Source: Sphingomonas sp. Leaf242 (GTDB lineage: Bacteria > Pseudomonadota > Alphaproteobacteria > Sphingomonadales > Sphingomonadaceae). Taken from it: 64,000 nt of DNA. Under the pieces are notes generated by a model, which saw only the letters and a program-made list of their open reading frames with translations, had not been told where the DNA came from and searched no databases. Shown piece by piece: positions 21,755-30,893 of this stretch (position 1 is the first letter of the stretch; each line of letters opens with the position of its first letter). The DNA lies in contig NZ_LMLW01000009.1 in NCBI RefSeq assembly GCF_001422045.1, positions 124,001-188,000 on the forward strand, in the 5' to 3' direction. The translations under genes were made by a program, and so were the position numbers.

Positions 21755-23194
21755 TTAGCGTGCCGAGCTCGGGCCCGCGCCGCGGCTCGGACCACGACCA
21801 CCACCGCCGCCGCCACCAGCCGGACGGCCACCGCCGCCCTGACCGCCGGGACGACCACCGCCCTGGGGACGACCGCCGCCGCCCTGGCCGCCGCCACCCT
21901 GACCACCACGGCTAGCACCCGCATAGTTACGGCCGGTCGTACCGGTCGCCCGCGGCGAATGCGTCGCGCGCGGCCGGGCCGGATCGCGCGGACGGTCGAT
22001 CCGGACCTCGGGGTCGGCACCCATCGTCTTGACGCGCGTCTGCTTGATCTGGTTCGACAGGTTGACGAAATCGTCCGGCAGCGACCGGACCTGGACCTTC
22101 TGGCGGGTGATCCGCTCGATGTCGCGCAGGTACGCCTTCTCGTCATCCGCGCAGAACGCGACGGCGATGCCGCTGGCGCCCGCACGCGCGGTACGGCCGA
22201 TGCGGTGGACATACTGCTCGGCGACGTTCGGCAGCTCGAAGTTGATGACGTGCGAAACGCCCGAGACGTCGATACCGCGTGCGGCGATGTCGGTCGCGAT
22301 CAGGACCTTGACCTTGCCCTGCTTGAACTCGCCAAGTGCGCGCTCGCGCTGGCCCTGGCTCTTGTTGCCGTGGATCGCGTTCGAGGCGATGCCGTTGCCG
22401 GCGAGCAGCTTCACGACGCGGTCGGCGCCATGCTTGGTGCGCGTGAAGACGAGCGCGCGGTCGATCGCAGGATCGGCCAGCGTGATCGTCAGCAGCGCCT
22501 GCTTCTCCGACTGGTTGCAGAAGGTGACATACTGGTCGACGCGCTCGGCGGTCGTCGCAGCCGGCTTCACCGACACCGTCTTCGGGTCGAGCAGGAACTG
22601 GCTGGCCAGCTCGCGGATCGCCACCGGCATCGTCGCCGAGAAGAACAGCGTCTGGCGCTTCTTCGGCAGCATGCGGACGATCTTCTTCAGCGCGTGGATG
22701 AAGCCGAGGTCCATCATCTGGTCGGCCTCGTCGAGCACGAGGATCTCGATCATCGACAGGTTGACGAAGCCCTGCTCGATCAGGTCGATCAGGCGGCCCG
22801 GCGTGGCGACGAGGATGTCGACGCCGCGGCTCATGTCCTGGCGGTTCTTGTTGATGCTGGTGCCGCCGAACACGGTCGTCACCGACATCTTGCTGAACTG
22901 GCCGTAGGCGCGGGCACTGTCGGCGATCTGGCTGGCGAGTTCGCGCGTCGGCGCGAGCACCAGCATGCGGCAATGCGTCGGCAGGACGCGCTTCTGGTTT
23001 TCGGTCAGGCGCTGGATCGACGGCAGCACGAACGCCGCGGTCTTTCCGGTGCCGGTCTGCGCGATGCCGAGCAGATCGCCGCCTTCGAGCAGGATCGGGA
23101 TCGACTGGGCCTGGATCGGCGTCGGCTCGGTATAGCCCTTGGCTTCGAGCGCACGGACAAGCGGCTCGGCAAGGCCGAGGTTTGCAAATGACAT
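21755..23194 (-). CDS. rhlE: DEAD-box RNA helicase (RhlE type)
   Basis: A 479-residue ATP-dependent RNA helicase involved in ribosome assembly and RNA turnover. Visible motifs are the Q motif region, AQTGTGKTAAF (motif I, about residues 42-52), PTRELA (Ia), DEAD (II; LDEADQMMDLGF, about 154-165), SAT (III), and the C-terminal HRIGRTAR (VI, about 330-337). The last 100 residues form a basic, glycine-rich RGG-like tail of low complexity that probably binds RNA. A 224-base leader lies upstream. Confidence 0.93.
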   Translation of the reverse strand: MSFANLGLAEPLVRALEAKGYTEPTPIQAQSIPILLEGGDLLGIAQTGTGKTAAFVLPSIQRLTENQKRVLPTHCRMLVLAPTRELASQIADSARAYGQFSKMSVTTVFGGTSINKNRQDMSRGVDILVATPGRLIDLIEQGFVNLSMIEILVLDEADQMMDLGFIHALKKIVRMLPKKRQTLFFSATMPVAIRELASQFLLDPKTVSVKPAATTAERVDQYVTFCNQSEKQALLTITLADPAIDRALVFTRTKHGADRVVKLLAGNGIASNAIHGNKSQGQRERALGEFKQGKVKVLIATDIAARGIDVSGVSHVINFELPNVAEQYVHRIGRTARAGASGIAVAFCADDEKAYLRDIERITRQKVQVRSLPDDFVNLSNQIKQTRVKTMGADPEVRIDRPRDPARPRATHSPRATGTTGRNYAGASRGGQGGGGQGGGGRPQGGGRPGGQGGGGRPAGGGGGGGRGPSRGAGPSSAR

Positions 23195-23418
23195 GTAGAG
23201 TCTCTCAATAGATGCCGGGCTCGCGAATCCTCAAGCGGACACACGAGTGGCGGTGGTGTTTTGACACCCCGCGTGAAAAGGGAAGCCCGTTGGAAACGAC
23301 CGAGGCGGAGCTAAGACCGTAAAGGTCCAATCACGCTGCATTACGCTTCGATGAGCGCCATCTGGCGTATCATCGTCGAAAAGTCAACCTGTGGCGCCGA
23401 TCGGGACCCGTTGCGGTG

Positions 23419-24147
23419 TCAGCTCCGGATCTGTCCCAGGTGCAGATAGCGTTCGTTGAACTCCGCGGCGTCACGCAGGCGGGGCCAGTCGGTGACGCTG
23501 ACCTGGCGTTTCTTGCGCGCGATCAGGCCGTCCGATTCGAGCGATTTTAGCACGCGGTTGACATGCACCGGGGTCAGCCCGAGCGCATCGCCGAGCTGCT
23601 CCTGCGTCATCGGCAGCTCGTACGCCATCCCGCCTCCCAGCGCCGATGTCTTGAACCGCACCGAGAACTCGCACAGCAGATGCGCCAGTCGACTGCGCGC
23701 GTTGCGCCGCCCGACGTTGAGCAGCCATTCGCGGTGGATCGAAGCCTCGACCAGCGCGTCGATCCACAACGCCTGACCCGCCGCTGGACACGTCTCGATG
23801 AACTGCCGCAACGCCACGATCGGCACCTCGGCCAGCGTCAGCCGGGTCAGCGCCTGGATATCGTGATCGGATTCATCGAGGAACAGGTTCTGCAGGTCGA
23901 CGAACTCGCCGGGCATCAGGATCGAGACGATTTCGCGCTCGCCATTGGGCGTCAGCTTCTGGCGATAGGCGAGGCCGTCGAGGATGAACGCGCACCGAGT
24001 AGGGCGCTGGCCCTCACGCAGCATATACGTCGACGCATCGAGCGTCCGAACCTTGAACGGCAACGCGGCGATTTGAACGCGATCGTCCGCACGCAGCGTC
24101 GTTCGCGACTCGAATTTCCGTATAACCTGTTCAGTCACGGTGGACAT
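23419..24147 (-). CDS. Crp/Fnr-family regulator
   Basis: A regulator of about 242 residues with an N-terminal cNMP-binding-type domain (TYMLREGQRPTRCAFILDGL; PNGEREIVSILMPGEFVDLQ) and a C-terminal helix-turn-helix (about residues 178-200, TQEQLGDALGLTPVHVNRVL). It lacks an FNR cysteine cluster. The start is uncertain: ATG 24147 gives a typical N-terminus, but an in-frame ATG at 24168 and GTG codons between are possible. An 8-base inverted repeat lies 60-100 bases upstream. It may be a general stress or redox regulator, as inferred from the family only. Confidence 0.85.
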   Translation of the reverse strand: MSTVTEQVIRKFESRTTLRADDRVQIAALPFKVRTLDASTYMLREGQRPTRCAFILDGLAYRQKLTPNGEREIVSILMPGEFVDLQNLFLDESDHDIQALTRLTLAEVPIVALRQFIETCPAAGQALWIDALVEASIHREWLLNVGRRNARSRLAHLLCEFSVRFKTSALGGGMAYELPMTQEQLGDALGLTPVHVNRVLKSLESDGLIARKKRQVSVTDWPRLRDAAEFNERYLHLGQIRS

Positions 24148-24205
24148 ATCCACGTGCACTCTCCGCATCCAGGGCAGGAGCACTCGTTTCTCGCTGTCAC
24201 CCTCT

Positions 24206-24244
24206 CTGGGATAGCGCGTCGCAAGGGAACGCACCTTATCCCAG
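24206..24244. promoter_or_regulatory. Inverted repeat upstream of the Crp/Fnr gene
   Basis: CTGGGATA (24206-24213) and TATCCCAG (24237-24244) are perfect complements 23 bases apart, upstream of the regulator start at 24147. It could be a pair of operator half-sites or a leader hairpin. AT-rich sequence (GTTATATTATC) lies further upstream. Confidence 0.35.
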
Positions 24245-24353
24245 GATTGAGAAGCATGACAAAACCCATGTTATATTATCGCGACGAACGCGCGCGGTGC
24301 GTCGAGTCGGCGCCGCGCGGCGATATCGGCTCAAGACATGGGACGATCTGGGG

Positions 24354-24599
24354 TCAGAGCGCGGAGCTGTCGCCGGGTTCGTCGATGGTGACGGCAACCG
24401 CCAGCAGCACGCTGCCTCGATCGTTGCGGACCGCAACACGGAAGCGCGCGCCGTGACGGGCGATCGCCGGATGGTCGCTGAGATAGTCGCCTGCGAAAAT
24501 CACCGCCTGGACGCGCGCTTCCTCGTCGTTGGCCAGATCGGTACCGTCGTCGTCGTTGACGTGTTTGTGGTTGTCGATGTCGAAGAAGTATCTGGGCAT
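24354..24599 (-). CDS. DUF6894-like small protein
   Basis: An 81-residue protein starting PRYFFDIDNHKHVNDDDGTD, typical of the small DUF6894 family common in sphingomonads and rhizobia. The function is unknown. The ATG at 24599 follows GAGGAAG by 6 bases; an ATG five codons upstream has no such site. It is upstream of the Crp/Fnr gene on the same strand. Confidence 0.75.
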   Translation of the reverse strand: MPRYFFDIDNHKHVNDDDGTDLANDEEARVQAVIFAGDYLSDHPAIARHGARFRVAVRNDRGSVLLAVAVTIDEPGDSSAL

Positions 24600-24750
24600 G
24601 CTCGACTTCCTCAACCGTTACGCAAGCCTGTTTGTATCAGGCCGGAAATCGCTCCGCTCTTACTAAAATCAGGTTTGTCGAGCGCGGCGTGCTCGACTTG
24701 AACTCCGTCACGGGCGTAGGATACGTGCAAACAAATAGAGGATCCGCACC

Positions 24751-25770
24751 ATGAAACTGGCCAGCCTGAAGCATCCCGACGCCACCCGCGGACGAGACGG
24801 GAAGCTCGTGGTCGTCTCCAACGACCTCGCCTGGTACGCCGATGCGAGCCACATCGCGCCAACGCTGCAGGCCGCGCTCGACGACTGGGACCGGCTTTCG
24901 ATCGACCTCAAGAACCTGTCCACCGATCTCGAGCACGAGATGATTCCGATGCGTCGTTTTCACGAGCACGACGCCGAGTCGCCCTTGCCGCGTGCGTATC
25001 AATGGGCGGATGGCTCGGCGTACGTGAATCATGTTGCGCTCGTGCGACAGGCGCGGGCGGCGGACATGCCGGACAGCTTCTGGCATGATCCGTTGATGTA
25101 CCAGGGTGGCTCGGACGGGTTCCTCGGGCCCCGCGATCCGATCCCGCTCGCCGACGAGTCGTGGGGTTGCGACATGGAGGGCGAAGTCGTCGTCGTCACC
25201 GGCGACGTCCCGCTCGGCGCGAGTCGCGACGAGGCGCTGGCTGCGATCCTGCTGGTCGGGCTGACCAACGACGTCTCCTTGCGAAACCTGATCCCCGGCG
25301 AACTCGGCAAGGGCTTCGGCTTCTTCCAGTCGAAACCGGCCAGCGCGTTTTCGCCCGTCTTCGTCACCCCCGATTCGCTCGGTGACTGGTGGAAGGACGG
25401 CAAGCTGCATCGGAAACTGATGGTCGACCTCAACGGCCAGCCGCTCGGACGCGCCGAGGCCGGCGAGGATATGACGTTCGATTTCGGCACGCTCGTCGCG
25501 CACGCCGCCAAGACGCGAAAGCTCGGCGCAGGCACGATCGTCGGCTCCGGCACCGTGTCGAACCGCGGCCCCGATGGCGGTCCAGGCAAGTCGGTTGCCG
25601 AGGGCGGCGTCGGCTATTCCTGTCTCGCCGAAGTGCGGACCATCGAAACCATCCAGGGCGGCAAGCCCGTCACGCCGTTCCTCAAGCAGGGCGACGTCGT
25701 CCGCATCTGGGCGGAAGACGACAAGCGCCATCCGATCTTCGGTGTGATCGAACAGACCGTCGGCGGCTGA
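24751..25770 (+). CDS. Fumarylacetoacetate hydrolase-family protein
   Basis: A 339-residue protein of the FAH superfamily, whose members cleave or hydrate diketo acids in aromatic degradation. The C-terminal catalytic domain (about residues 90-320) shows the metal-binding acidic residues in MEGEVVVVTGD (about 145-155) and the GTIVGSGTVSN block (about 260-270). The start has GAGGA 9 bases upstream. The substrate is not certain; fumarylacetoacetate itself or a related acylpyruvate is possible. A hairpin (25780-25829) lies past the stop. Confidence 0.85.
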   Translation: MKLASLKHPDATRGRDGKLVVVSNDLAWYADASHIAPTLQAALDDWDRLSIDLKNLSTDLEHEMIPMRRFHEHDAESPLPRAYQWADGSAYVNHVALVRQARAADMPDSFWHDPLMYQGGSDGFLGPRDPIPLADESWGCDMEGEVVVVTGDVPLGASRDEALAAILLVGLTNDVSLRNLIPGELGKGFGFFQSKPASAFSPVFVTPDSLGDWWKDGKLHRKLMVDLNGQPLGRAEAGEDMTFDFGTLVAHAAKTRKLGAGTIVGSGTVSNRGPDGGPGKSVAEGGVGYSCLAEVRTIETIQGGKPVTPFLKQGDVVRIWAEDDKRHPIFGVIEQTVGG

Positions 25771-25779
25771 ATCCAGACG

Positions 25780-25829
25780 GAGGGGGAGAAAAATCCACAC
25801 GGCATAGCGTGAATGCGCAACTCCCCCTC
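25780..25829 (+). terminator. Hairpin after the FAH-family gene
   Basis: GAGGGGGAG (25780-25788) and CTCCCCCTC (25821-25829) are perfect complements with a 32-base loop. No T-tract follows, so intrinsic termination is only possible. The arms resemble the family F repeat ends. Confidence 0.4.
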
Positions 25830-25903
25830 GCAATCTGCGTTGAAATTTAATAACAAGCCTCGGTAAGAGTGTTCCGCGGTCACAGCGGCTTCATGGAGAT
25901 GGA

Positions 25904-27199
25904 ATGACGATGGCAAGCGAGCATCCGCGCGCCAATTTGCAGCCACTTACGCTGCATATCCCCGAGCCGAAGTTCCGCCCCGGCGACGCGGTGGACTTCG
26001 CCGAAGTCGACGTGCCGCCCGCCGGCCAGGCGCGCCGTCCCGATACCGCAGACAAGGCGTCCGACTTCATCGATCTCGCCTATACGCTGGTCCGCGTGCT
26101 CGACGACGACGGCAACGCGGTCGGCCCGTGGGACCCCAAGCTTTCGCCCGACGTGATGCGCCGGATGTTGCGCAGCATGGCACTGCTCCGCGCGTTCGAC
26201 GAACGCATGTTCCGCGCCCAGCGGCAGGGCAAGACCAGCTTCTACATGAAGGCGCTCGGCGAGGAGGCGGTCGCGGTCGCGGCGGCCTACGCGCTCGATT
26301 ACGAGGACATGTGCTTCCCCTCGTACCGCCAGCAGGGGCTGTTGATCGCGCGGGGCTGGAGCCTCGTGGACATGATGAACCAGATCTATTCGAACACGGC
26401 CGATAGGCTCGGCGGCAAGCAGTTGCCGATCATGTATTCGGTCAAGGAAGCCGGGTTCTTCTCGATCTCGGGCAATCTCACGACGCAATATCCGCAGGCG
26501 GTCGGCTGGGCGATGGCGTCCGCCGCCAAGGGCGACACGCGGATCGCCGCGACATGGTGCGGCGAAGGCTCGACCGCAGAGGGCGACTTCCACTCGGCGT
26601 GCACGTTCGCCGCGGTGTACCGCGCGCCGGTGATCTTCAACGTCGTCAACAACCAGTGGGCGATTTCCAGCTTCTCCGGGTTCGCCGGTGCCGAGGCAAC
26701 GACGTTCGCGGCGCGCGCGGTTGGCTACGGCATCGCCGGGCTTCGGGTCGACGGCAACGATGCGCTGGCAGTCTACGCCGCGACCGAATGGGCCGCCGAA
26801 CGCGCGCGCACTAACCAGGGCCCGACGCTGATCGAGCACTTCACCTACCGCGCGGAAGGCCATTCGACCTCCGACGATCCCGGCCAGTACCGAAGCGAAG
26901 GCGAACCCAACGCCTGGCCGCTCGGCGATCCGATCAAGCGCTTGAAGGACCACCTCATCGCGATCGGCGAATGGGACGACGAGCGCCACGCCGCACAGGA
27001 CAAGGAACTCGCCGAGCAGGTCAAGGCCGCGCAGAAGGAAGCCGAGAAGAACGGCATCCTCGGCCACGGCCTGCACCAGCCGCTCGAATCGCTGTTCGAC
27101 GGCGTGTTCGAGGAACTGCCGTGGCATCTGAAGGAGCAGCGCCAGCAGATGCTCGACGAGGAATCCGCGAGCGGCCGTCCCTGGGATCACAAGGCATGA
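25904..27199 (+). CDS. bkdA1: Branched-chain 2-oxoacid dehydrogenase E1 alpha
   Basis: The alpha chain of the thiamine-diphosphate E1 that decarboxylates 2-oxo acids from valine, leucine and isoleucine. The 431 residues include the TPP region (WCGEGSTAEGDFHSACTFAA, about 219-238; NNQWAISS), the phosphorylation-loop equivalent AEGHSTSDDP, and the BCKD-type motif QGLLIARG. The start ATG 25904 follows GGAG. The stop overlaps the next start (ATGA). A 133-base AT-richer promoter gap precedes it. No E3 gene is in the operon. Confidence 0.93.
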   Translation: MTMASEHPRANLQPLTLHIPEPKFRPGDAVDFAEVDVPPAGQARRPDTADKASDFIDLAYTLVRVLDDDGNAVGPWDPKLSPDVMRRMLRSMALLRAFDERMFRAQRQGKTSFYMKALGEEAVAVAAAYALDYEDMCFPSYRQQGLLIARGWSLVDMMNQIYSNTADRLGGKQLPIMYSVKEAGFFSISGNLTTQYPQAVGWAMASAAKGDTRIAATWCGEGSTAEGDFHSACTFAAVYRAPVIFNVVNNQWAISSFSGFAGAEATTFAARAVGYGIAGLRVDGNDALAVYAATEWAAERARTNQGPTLIEHFTYRAEGHSTSDDPGQYRSEGEPNAWPLGDPIKRLKDHLIAIGEWDDERHAAQDKELAEQVKAAQKEAEKNGILGHGLHQPLESLFDGVFEELPWHLKEQRQQMLDEESASGRPWDHKA

Positions 27200-28263
27200 G
27201 CGACTTGACGCAAGCACCCGAGTCCGAGGCAACGGACGCCGAACCCACCACCCGCATGAACATGATCCAGGCGATCAACTCCGCCATGGACATCATGATG
27301 GAGCGTGACCCCGACGTGATCGTCATGGGCGAGGACGTCGGCTATTTCGGCGGCGTGTTCCGCGCGACCGCCGGGCTGCAAGCCAAGCACGGCAAGACGC
27401 GCGTGTTCGACACCCCGATCACCGAATGCGGTATCATCGGCGTCGCGGTCGGGATGGGCGCGTACGGACTGCGCCCCGTCCCCGAGATCCAGTTCGCCGA
27501 CTATATCTACCCCGCGCTCGACCAGCTCGTCTCCGAAGCCGCACGCCTGCGCTACCGCTCCGCCGGCGAGTTCACTTCGCCGATCACGGTGCGCTCCCCG
27601 TTCGGCGGCGGCATCTTCGGCGGCCAGACGCACAGCCAGTCGCCCGAGGGGCTGTTCACCCACATGTCGGGCATCAAGACGGTGATCCCGTCGACGCCCT
27701 ACGACGCCAAGGGCCTGCTGATCGCCGCGATCGAGGACAATGATCCTACGCTCTTCTTCGAACCCAAGCGAATCTACAACGGCCCGTTCGACGGCTATTG
27801 GGATCGCCCGTCGCAGAACTGGTCGAAGCATCCGGCCGGCGAAGTCCCGACCGGCTATTACAAGATCGAGCTCGGCAAGGCGAAGATCGTCCGCGCGGGC
27901 GAGGCGCTCACGATCCTCGCCTATGGCACGATGGTCCATGTCTGCGCGGCCGTCGTCGCCGAAGCCGGGATCGACGCCGAGATCGTCGACCTGCGCACGC
28001 TCGTGCCGCTCGATATCGAGACGATCGAGGCGTCGGTGAAGAAGACCGGCCGCTGCATGATCGTCCACGAGGCGACTCGCACCAGCGGCTTCGGCGCGGA
28101 GCTGTCGGCGATCGTCCAGGAACGCTGTTTCTACCATCTCGAGGCGCCGATCGAGCGCGTGACCGGGTTCGACACGCCGTACCCGCACAGCCTCGAATGG
28201 GCCTATTTCCCGGGGCCGGTCCGCATCGGCGAAGCCCTGAAAAAGATCATGAAGGACGCATAA
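27196..28263 (+). CDS. bkdA2: Branched-chain 2-oxoacid dehydrogenase E1 beta
   Basis: The beta chain of E1, 355 residues. It has the transketolase pyrimidine-binding domain (GEDVGYFGGVFRAT, about residues 45-58; EIQFADYIYPALDQL) and the C-terminal domain (TILAYGTMVHVC and EATRTSGFGAEL). Its start overlaps E1 alpha by four bases and its stop overlaps the E2 start by one base (TAATG), so the three are translationally coupled. Confidence 0.94.
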   Translation: MSDLTQAPESEATDAEPTTRMNMIQAINSAMDIMMERDPDVIVMGEDVGYFGGVFRATAGLQAKHGKTRVFDTPITECGIIGVAVGMGAYGLRPVPEIQFADYIYPALDQLVSEAARLRYRSAGEFTSPITVRSPFGGGIFGGQTHSQSPEGLFTHMSGIKTVIPSTPYDAKGLLIAAIEDNDPTLFFEPKRIYNGPFDGYWDRPSQNWSKHPAGEVPTGYYKIELGKAKIVRAGEALTILAYGTMVHVCAAVVAEAGIDAEIVDLRTLVPLDIETIEASVKKTGRCMIVHEATRTSGFGAELSAIVQERCFYHLEAPIERVTGFDTPYPHSLEWAYFPGPVRIGEALKKIMKDA

Positions 28264-29615
28264 TGGCCCGCTTCACCTTCAAGCTGCCGGACATCGGCGA
28301 AGGCATCTCAGAGGCCGAGATCGTCGCATGGCACGTCGCCATCGGCGACCGCGTCGAAGAGGATTCGCCGATCGCCGACATGATGACCGACAAGGCCACC
28401 GTCGAGATGGAATCGCCGGTAACCGGCGTCGTGGTCGAACTCGCGGGCGAAGTCGGCGACCAGGTGTCGATCGGCGCTGCGCTGGTGGTGATCGAGACGG
28501 ACGCGGTCGACGCCGCAACCGAAGTCGTCGCCGCGCCGCTCACCTCCGCCCAGGCCGAGACGGCGGAACAATACGAAGCCGAGAACCCCGGCGTCGAAGA
28601 GGTGGTCGAGACACCTCCCTCTCCCCTCCGGGGAGAGGGTCGGGGTGAGGGGCAGCCCCAGGCGGAAACGCCAGCAACTGCCCTGACCCCTCTCCCCACA
28701 GGGGAGAGGGAGCAGCAGAAGAGCGCTGCCACTGCAAGCAATGCGGAGCAAAAGGCCCACGCCCTCGCATCCCCCGCAGTCCGCGCCCGCGCCCGCGACC
28801 TCGGCATCGACCTCGCCTTGGTAAAGACCGACTCCGACCGAGTCCGCCACGCCGACCTCGACGCCTACCTCCGCTACGGCTCCGGCGAAGGCTACCACCC
28901 CCCGCACGCATCACGCGCCCGCGAAGACCAGCCCATAAAAGTCATCGGCATGCGCCGCCGCATCGCCGAGAACATGGCCGCGTCGAAGCGCGCGATCCCG
29001 CACTTCACCTATGTCGACGAGATCGACGTCACCGCCCTCGAAGCGATGCGCGCCGACCTCAACGCCAACCGCGGCGGCCGCCCCAAGCTCACGATGCTCC
29101 CGCTGATGATCGTCGCGATCTGCAAGACGATCCCCGACTTTCCGATGCTCAACGCGCGCTACGACGACGAGGCGGGCGTGGTCACGCGCCACGGCGCCAT
29201 CCACCTCGGCATGGCCGCGCAGACCGACGCCGGGCTCACCGTCCCCGTGATCCGCGACGCGCAGGACCGCAACGTCTGGCAGCTCGCGACCGAGATCACC
29301 CGCCTCGCCGAAGCCGCGCGGGCCGGCAAGCTCGCCCCAAGCGAAATGGGCGGCGGCACGATCACCGTGACCTCGCTCGGCCCGCTCGGCGGCATCGCCA
29401 CGACCCCGGTCATCAATCGCCCCGAAGTCGCGATCATCGGCCCCAACAAGATCGTCGAACGCCCGGTCTTCAAGGGTGACGAGGTCGTCCGCGCCAAGCT
29501 GATGAACCTGTCGATCAGCTGCGACCACCGCGTCGTCGACGGCTGGGATGCGGCAAGCTTCGTCCAGGGTCTCAAGAAGTATCTAGAAACCCCCGTCCTG
29601 CTCTTCGCCGACTAA
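28263..29615 (+). CDS. bkdB: Dihydrolipoamide acyltransferase (E2), with repeat-derived hinge insert
   Basis: The E2 core that passes the acyl group to CoA. The 450 residues comprise an N-terminal lipoyl domain (MTDKATVEME with lipoyl-Lys44), a peripheral subunit-binding domain (about residues 167-205, ASPAVRARARDLGIDLALVK) and the C-terminal catalytic domain ending with DHRVVDGWDAA (His about 422). Residues 119-150 of the flexible linker are encoded by a family F inverted repeat inserted in frame. The linker is naturally tolerant, so activity is probably kept. Confidence 0.93.
   Translation: MARFTFKLPDIGEGISEAEIVAWHVAIGDRVEEDSPIADMMTDKATVEMESPVTGVVVELAGEVGDQVSIGAALVVIETDAVDAATEVVAAPLTSAQAETAEQYEAENPGVEEVVETPPSPLRGEGRGEGQPQAETPATALTPLPTGEREQQKSAATASNAEQKAHALASPAVRARARDLGIDLALVKTDSDRVRHADLDAYLRYGSGEGYHPPHASRAREDQPIKVIGMRRRIAENMAASKRAIPHFTYVDEIDVTALEAMRADLNANRGGRPKLTMLPLMIVAICKTIPDFPMLNARYDDEAGVVTRHGAIHLGMAAQTDAGLTVPVIRDAQDRNVWQLATEITRLAEAARAGKLAPSEMGGGTITVTSLGPLGGIATTPVINRPEVAIIGPNKIVERPVFKGDEVVRAKLMNLSISCDHRVVDGWDAASFVQGLKKYLETPVLLFAD
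28617..28710. repeat. Inverted repeat, family F, inside the E2 gene
   Basis: CCCTCTCCCCTCCGGGGAGA through GGGGTGAGGGGCA pairs with TGCCCTGACCCCTCTCCCCA through GGGGAGAGGGA. It is read through in frame within the hinge-coding part of the acyltransferase gene. Confidence 0.88.
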
Positions 29616-29621
29616 GCGAGA

Positions 29622-29846
29622 ATGAAGGGCATGCACCGCGGAAATCTGACGATCGAGGGCAAATTCGAGGGCATGCTCGACGGCACCGCGATCGTCCCGG
29701 CCGGCGCCACCGCCGAGATCGCCGGGATGATCGACGGCACGCTGATCGTCGAACCCGGCGCAACCGTGCTCGTCAGCGGCATGGTCGACGGCGAGATCGT
29801 CGATCGTGGCGGTCAGATCACCATAACCGGCATGGTCAGCCGCTAA
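29622..29846 (+). CDS. Bactofilin-like small polymer-forming protein
   Basis: A 74-residue protein of repeating beta strands (GNLTIEGKFEGMLDGTAIV; GMIDGTLIVEPGATVLVSGM; GQITITGM), resembling the beta-helix of polymer-forming cytoskeletal/bactofilin proteins but shorter. Its start is 6 bases after the E2 stop, so it probably rides the operon. A second in-frame ATG at 29631 is possible. The function here is unknown. Confidence 0.6.
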   Translation: MKGMHRGNLTIEGKFEGMLDGTAIVPAGATAEIAGMIDGTLIVEPGATVLVSGMVDGEIVDRGGQITITGMVSR

Positions 29847-29886
29847 CCGCGGCCGCCCACGCTGCAGACGTGAAGTACCCAGACAA

Positions 29887-29937
29887 TCCTCCCCCGCCAG
29901 GGGAAGGTGGCAGGCAAAGCCTGACGGAGGGGGCGGC
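29887..29937. repeat. Family F repeat remnant
   Basis: CCTCCCCCGCCAGGGGAAGG and the following GGCAGGCAAAGCCTGACGGA form short nested hairpins between convergent genes. It looks like a partial or decayed family F element and may serve as a terminator. Confidence 0.55.
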
Positions 29938-29971
29938 AAGCGCAACCGGTGCCTACATCCCTAGACCCACA

Positions 29972-30748
29972 TCACCCACGCGCCTTCTGCAAAGACCCCG
30001 CAATCCGCCGCGCGAGACTCCGCGGCGTAAACCGTATCCCCTCGGCCATCGCGAAGTTCAGCGCACCCGACACCTTCACCGCGCGGTTTGCGGCCATCGC
30101 CGCCAACCCGTCGCGCACCACCGCCGCCGGATCGCTCGCCAATCGCTCGAACAGCGCGGTATCGCCAAGCCCCGCCACATCGGCGAACTCGGTCCGCGTC
30201 GGCCCGGGGCACAGCGCCGCAACACGCACGCCCTTGCCCTTCACCTCCTCATGCAACGCCTCGGAAAAGCTCAGCACGAACGCCTTGCTCGCATAATAGA
30301 CCGCCATCCACGGCCCCGGCTGGAACGACGCGACCGAGGCGAGGTTGAGGATCCCGCCCGATCCGCGCGCGATCATCTGCGGCAACACGGCATGCGTCAG
30401 CGCCACCAATGCACGGCAATTGAGGTCGATCATGCCCAGTTGCAGCGCGCTATCGAGGTCCGCGAAATCACCCCGCGCACCGAACCCGGCATTGTTGATC
30501 AGCACATCGATAGGCAATGCGGCGGCTGCGATGGCCGCAATGAGCGTGTCCGGACCAGCCTGATCCGCGAGATCGGCGGCAAACACGTGCACCGTAACGC
30601 CGTGCGCCGCACGCAGTTCGGTCGCCAGCGCCTCCAACCGATCGACCCGACGCGCGGTCAGGATCAGCGCATTGCCCTCAGCCGCAAGCGCCCGCGCAAA
30701 ACCTTCGCCCAACCCTGCCGATGCGCCGGTGATCAATGCCGTCGTCAT
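29972..30748 (-). CDS. Short-chain dehydrogenase/reductase
   Basis: A 258-residue cytoplasmic SDR with the cofactor motif GASAGLGEG (residues 8-16), NNAG (about 87-90) and catalytic Y-x-x-x-K in VYYASKAF (about 150-157). The substrate is unknown. The start at 30748 (TTALITG) fits the family; an in-frame ATG at 30757 is nearer GGTGGGG and is also possible. It follows the thiolase gene on the same strand across a repeat. Confidence 0.88.
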   Translation of the reverse strand: MTTALITGASAGLGEGFARALAAEGNALILTARRVDRLEALATELRAAHGVTVHVFAADLADQAGPDTLIAAIAAAALPIDVLINNAGFGARGDFADLDSALQLGMIDLNCRALVALTHAVLPQMIARGSGGILNLASVASFQPGPWMAVYYASKAFVLSFSEALHEEVKGKGVRVAALCPGPTRTEFADVAGLGDTALFERLASDPAAVVRDGLAAMAANRAVKVSGALNFAMAEGIRFTPRSLARRIAGSLQKARG

Positions 30749-30808
30749 AGCTCGCATCCCCACCCGAGAAGCCGCGAACCTGCGCCGCCGCCAAGGTCTT
30801 GGCAACAA

Positions 30809-30873
30809 CCCCCTCTCCTGTCGGGGAGAGGGAAGGGGCCCGCGGCGTCTTCGCCGTGGGAAGGGTGAGGGCA
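30809..30873. repeat. Inverted repeat, family F (30809)
   Basis: CCCCTCTCCTGTCGGGGAGA followed by GGGGCCCGCGGCG...CGCCGTGGG. Two adjacent hairpins lie between the SDR and thiolase genes. Similar to the arms of the copy inside the E2 gene. Confidence 0.7.
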
Positions 30874-30893
30874 CGCCCAGGTCGGCGCCTGCG

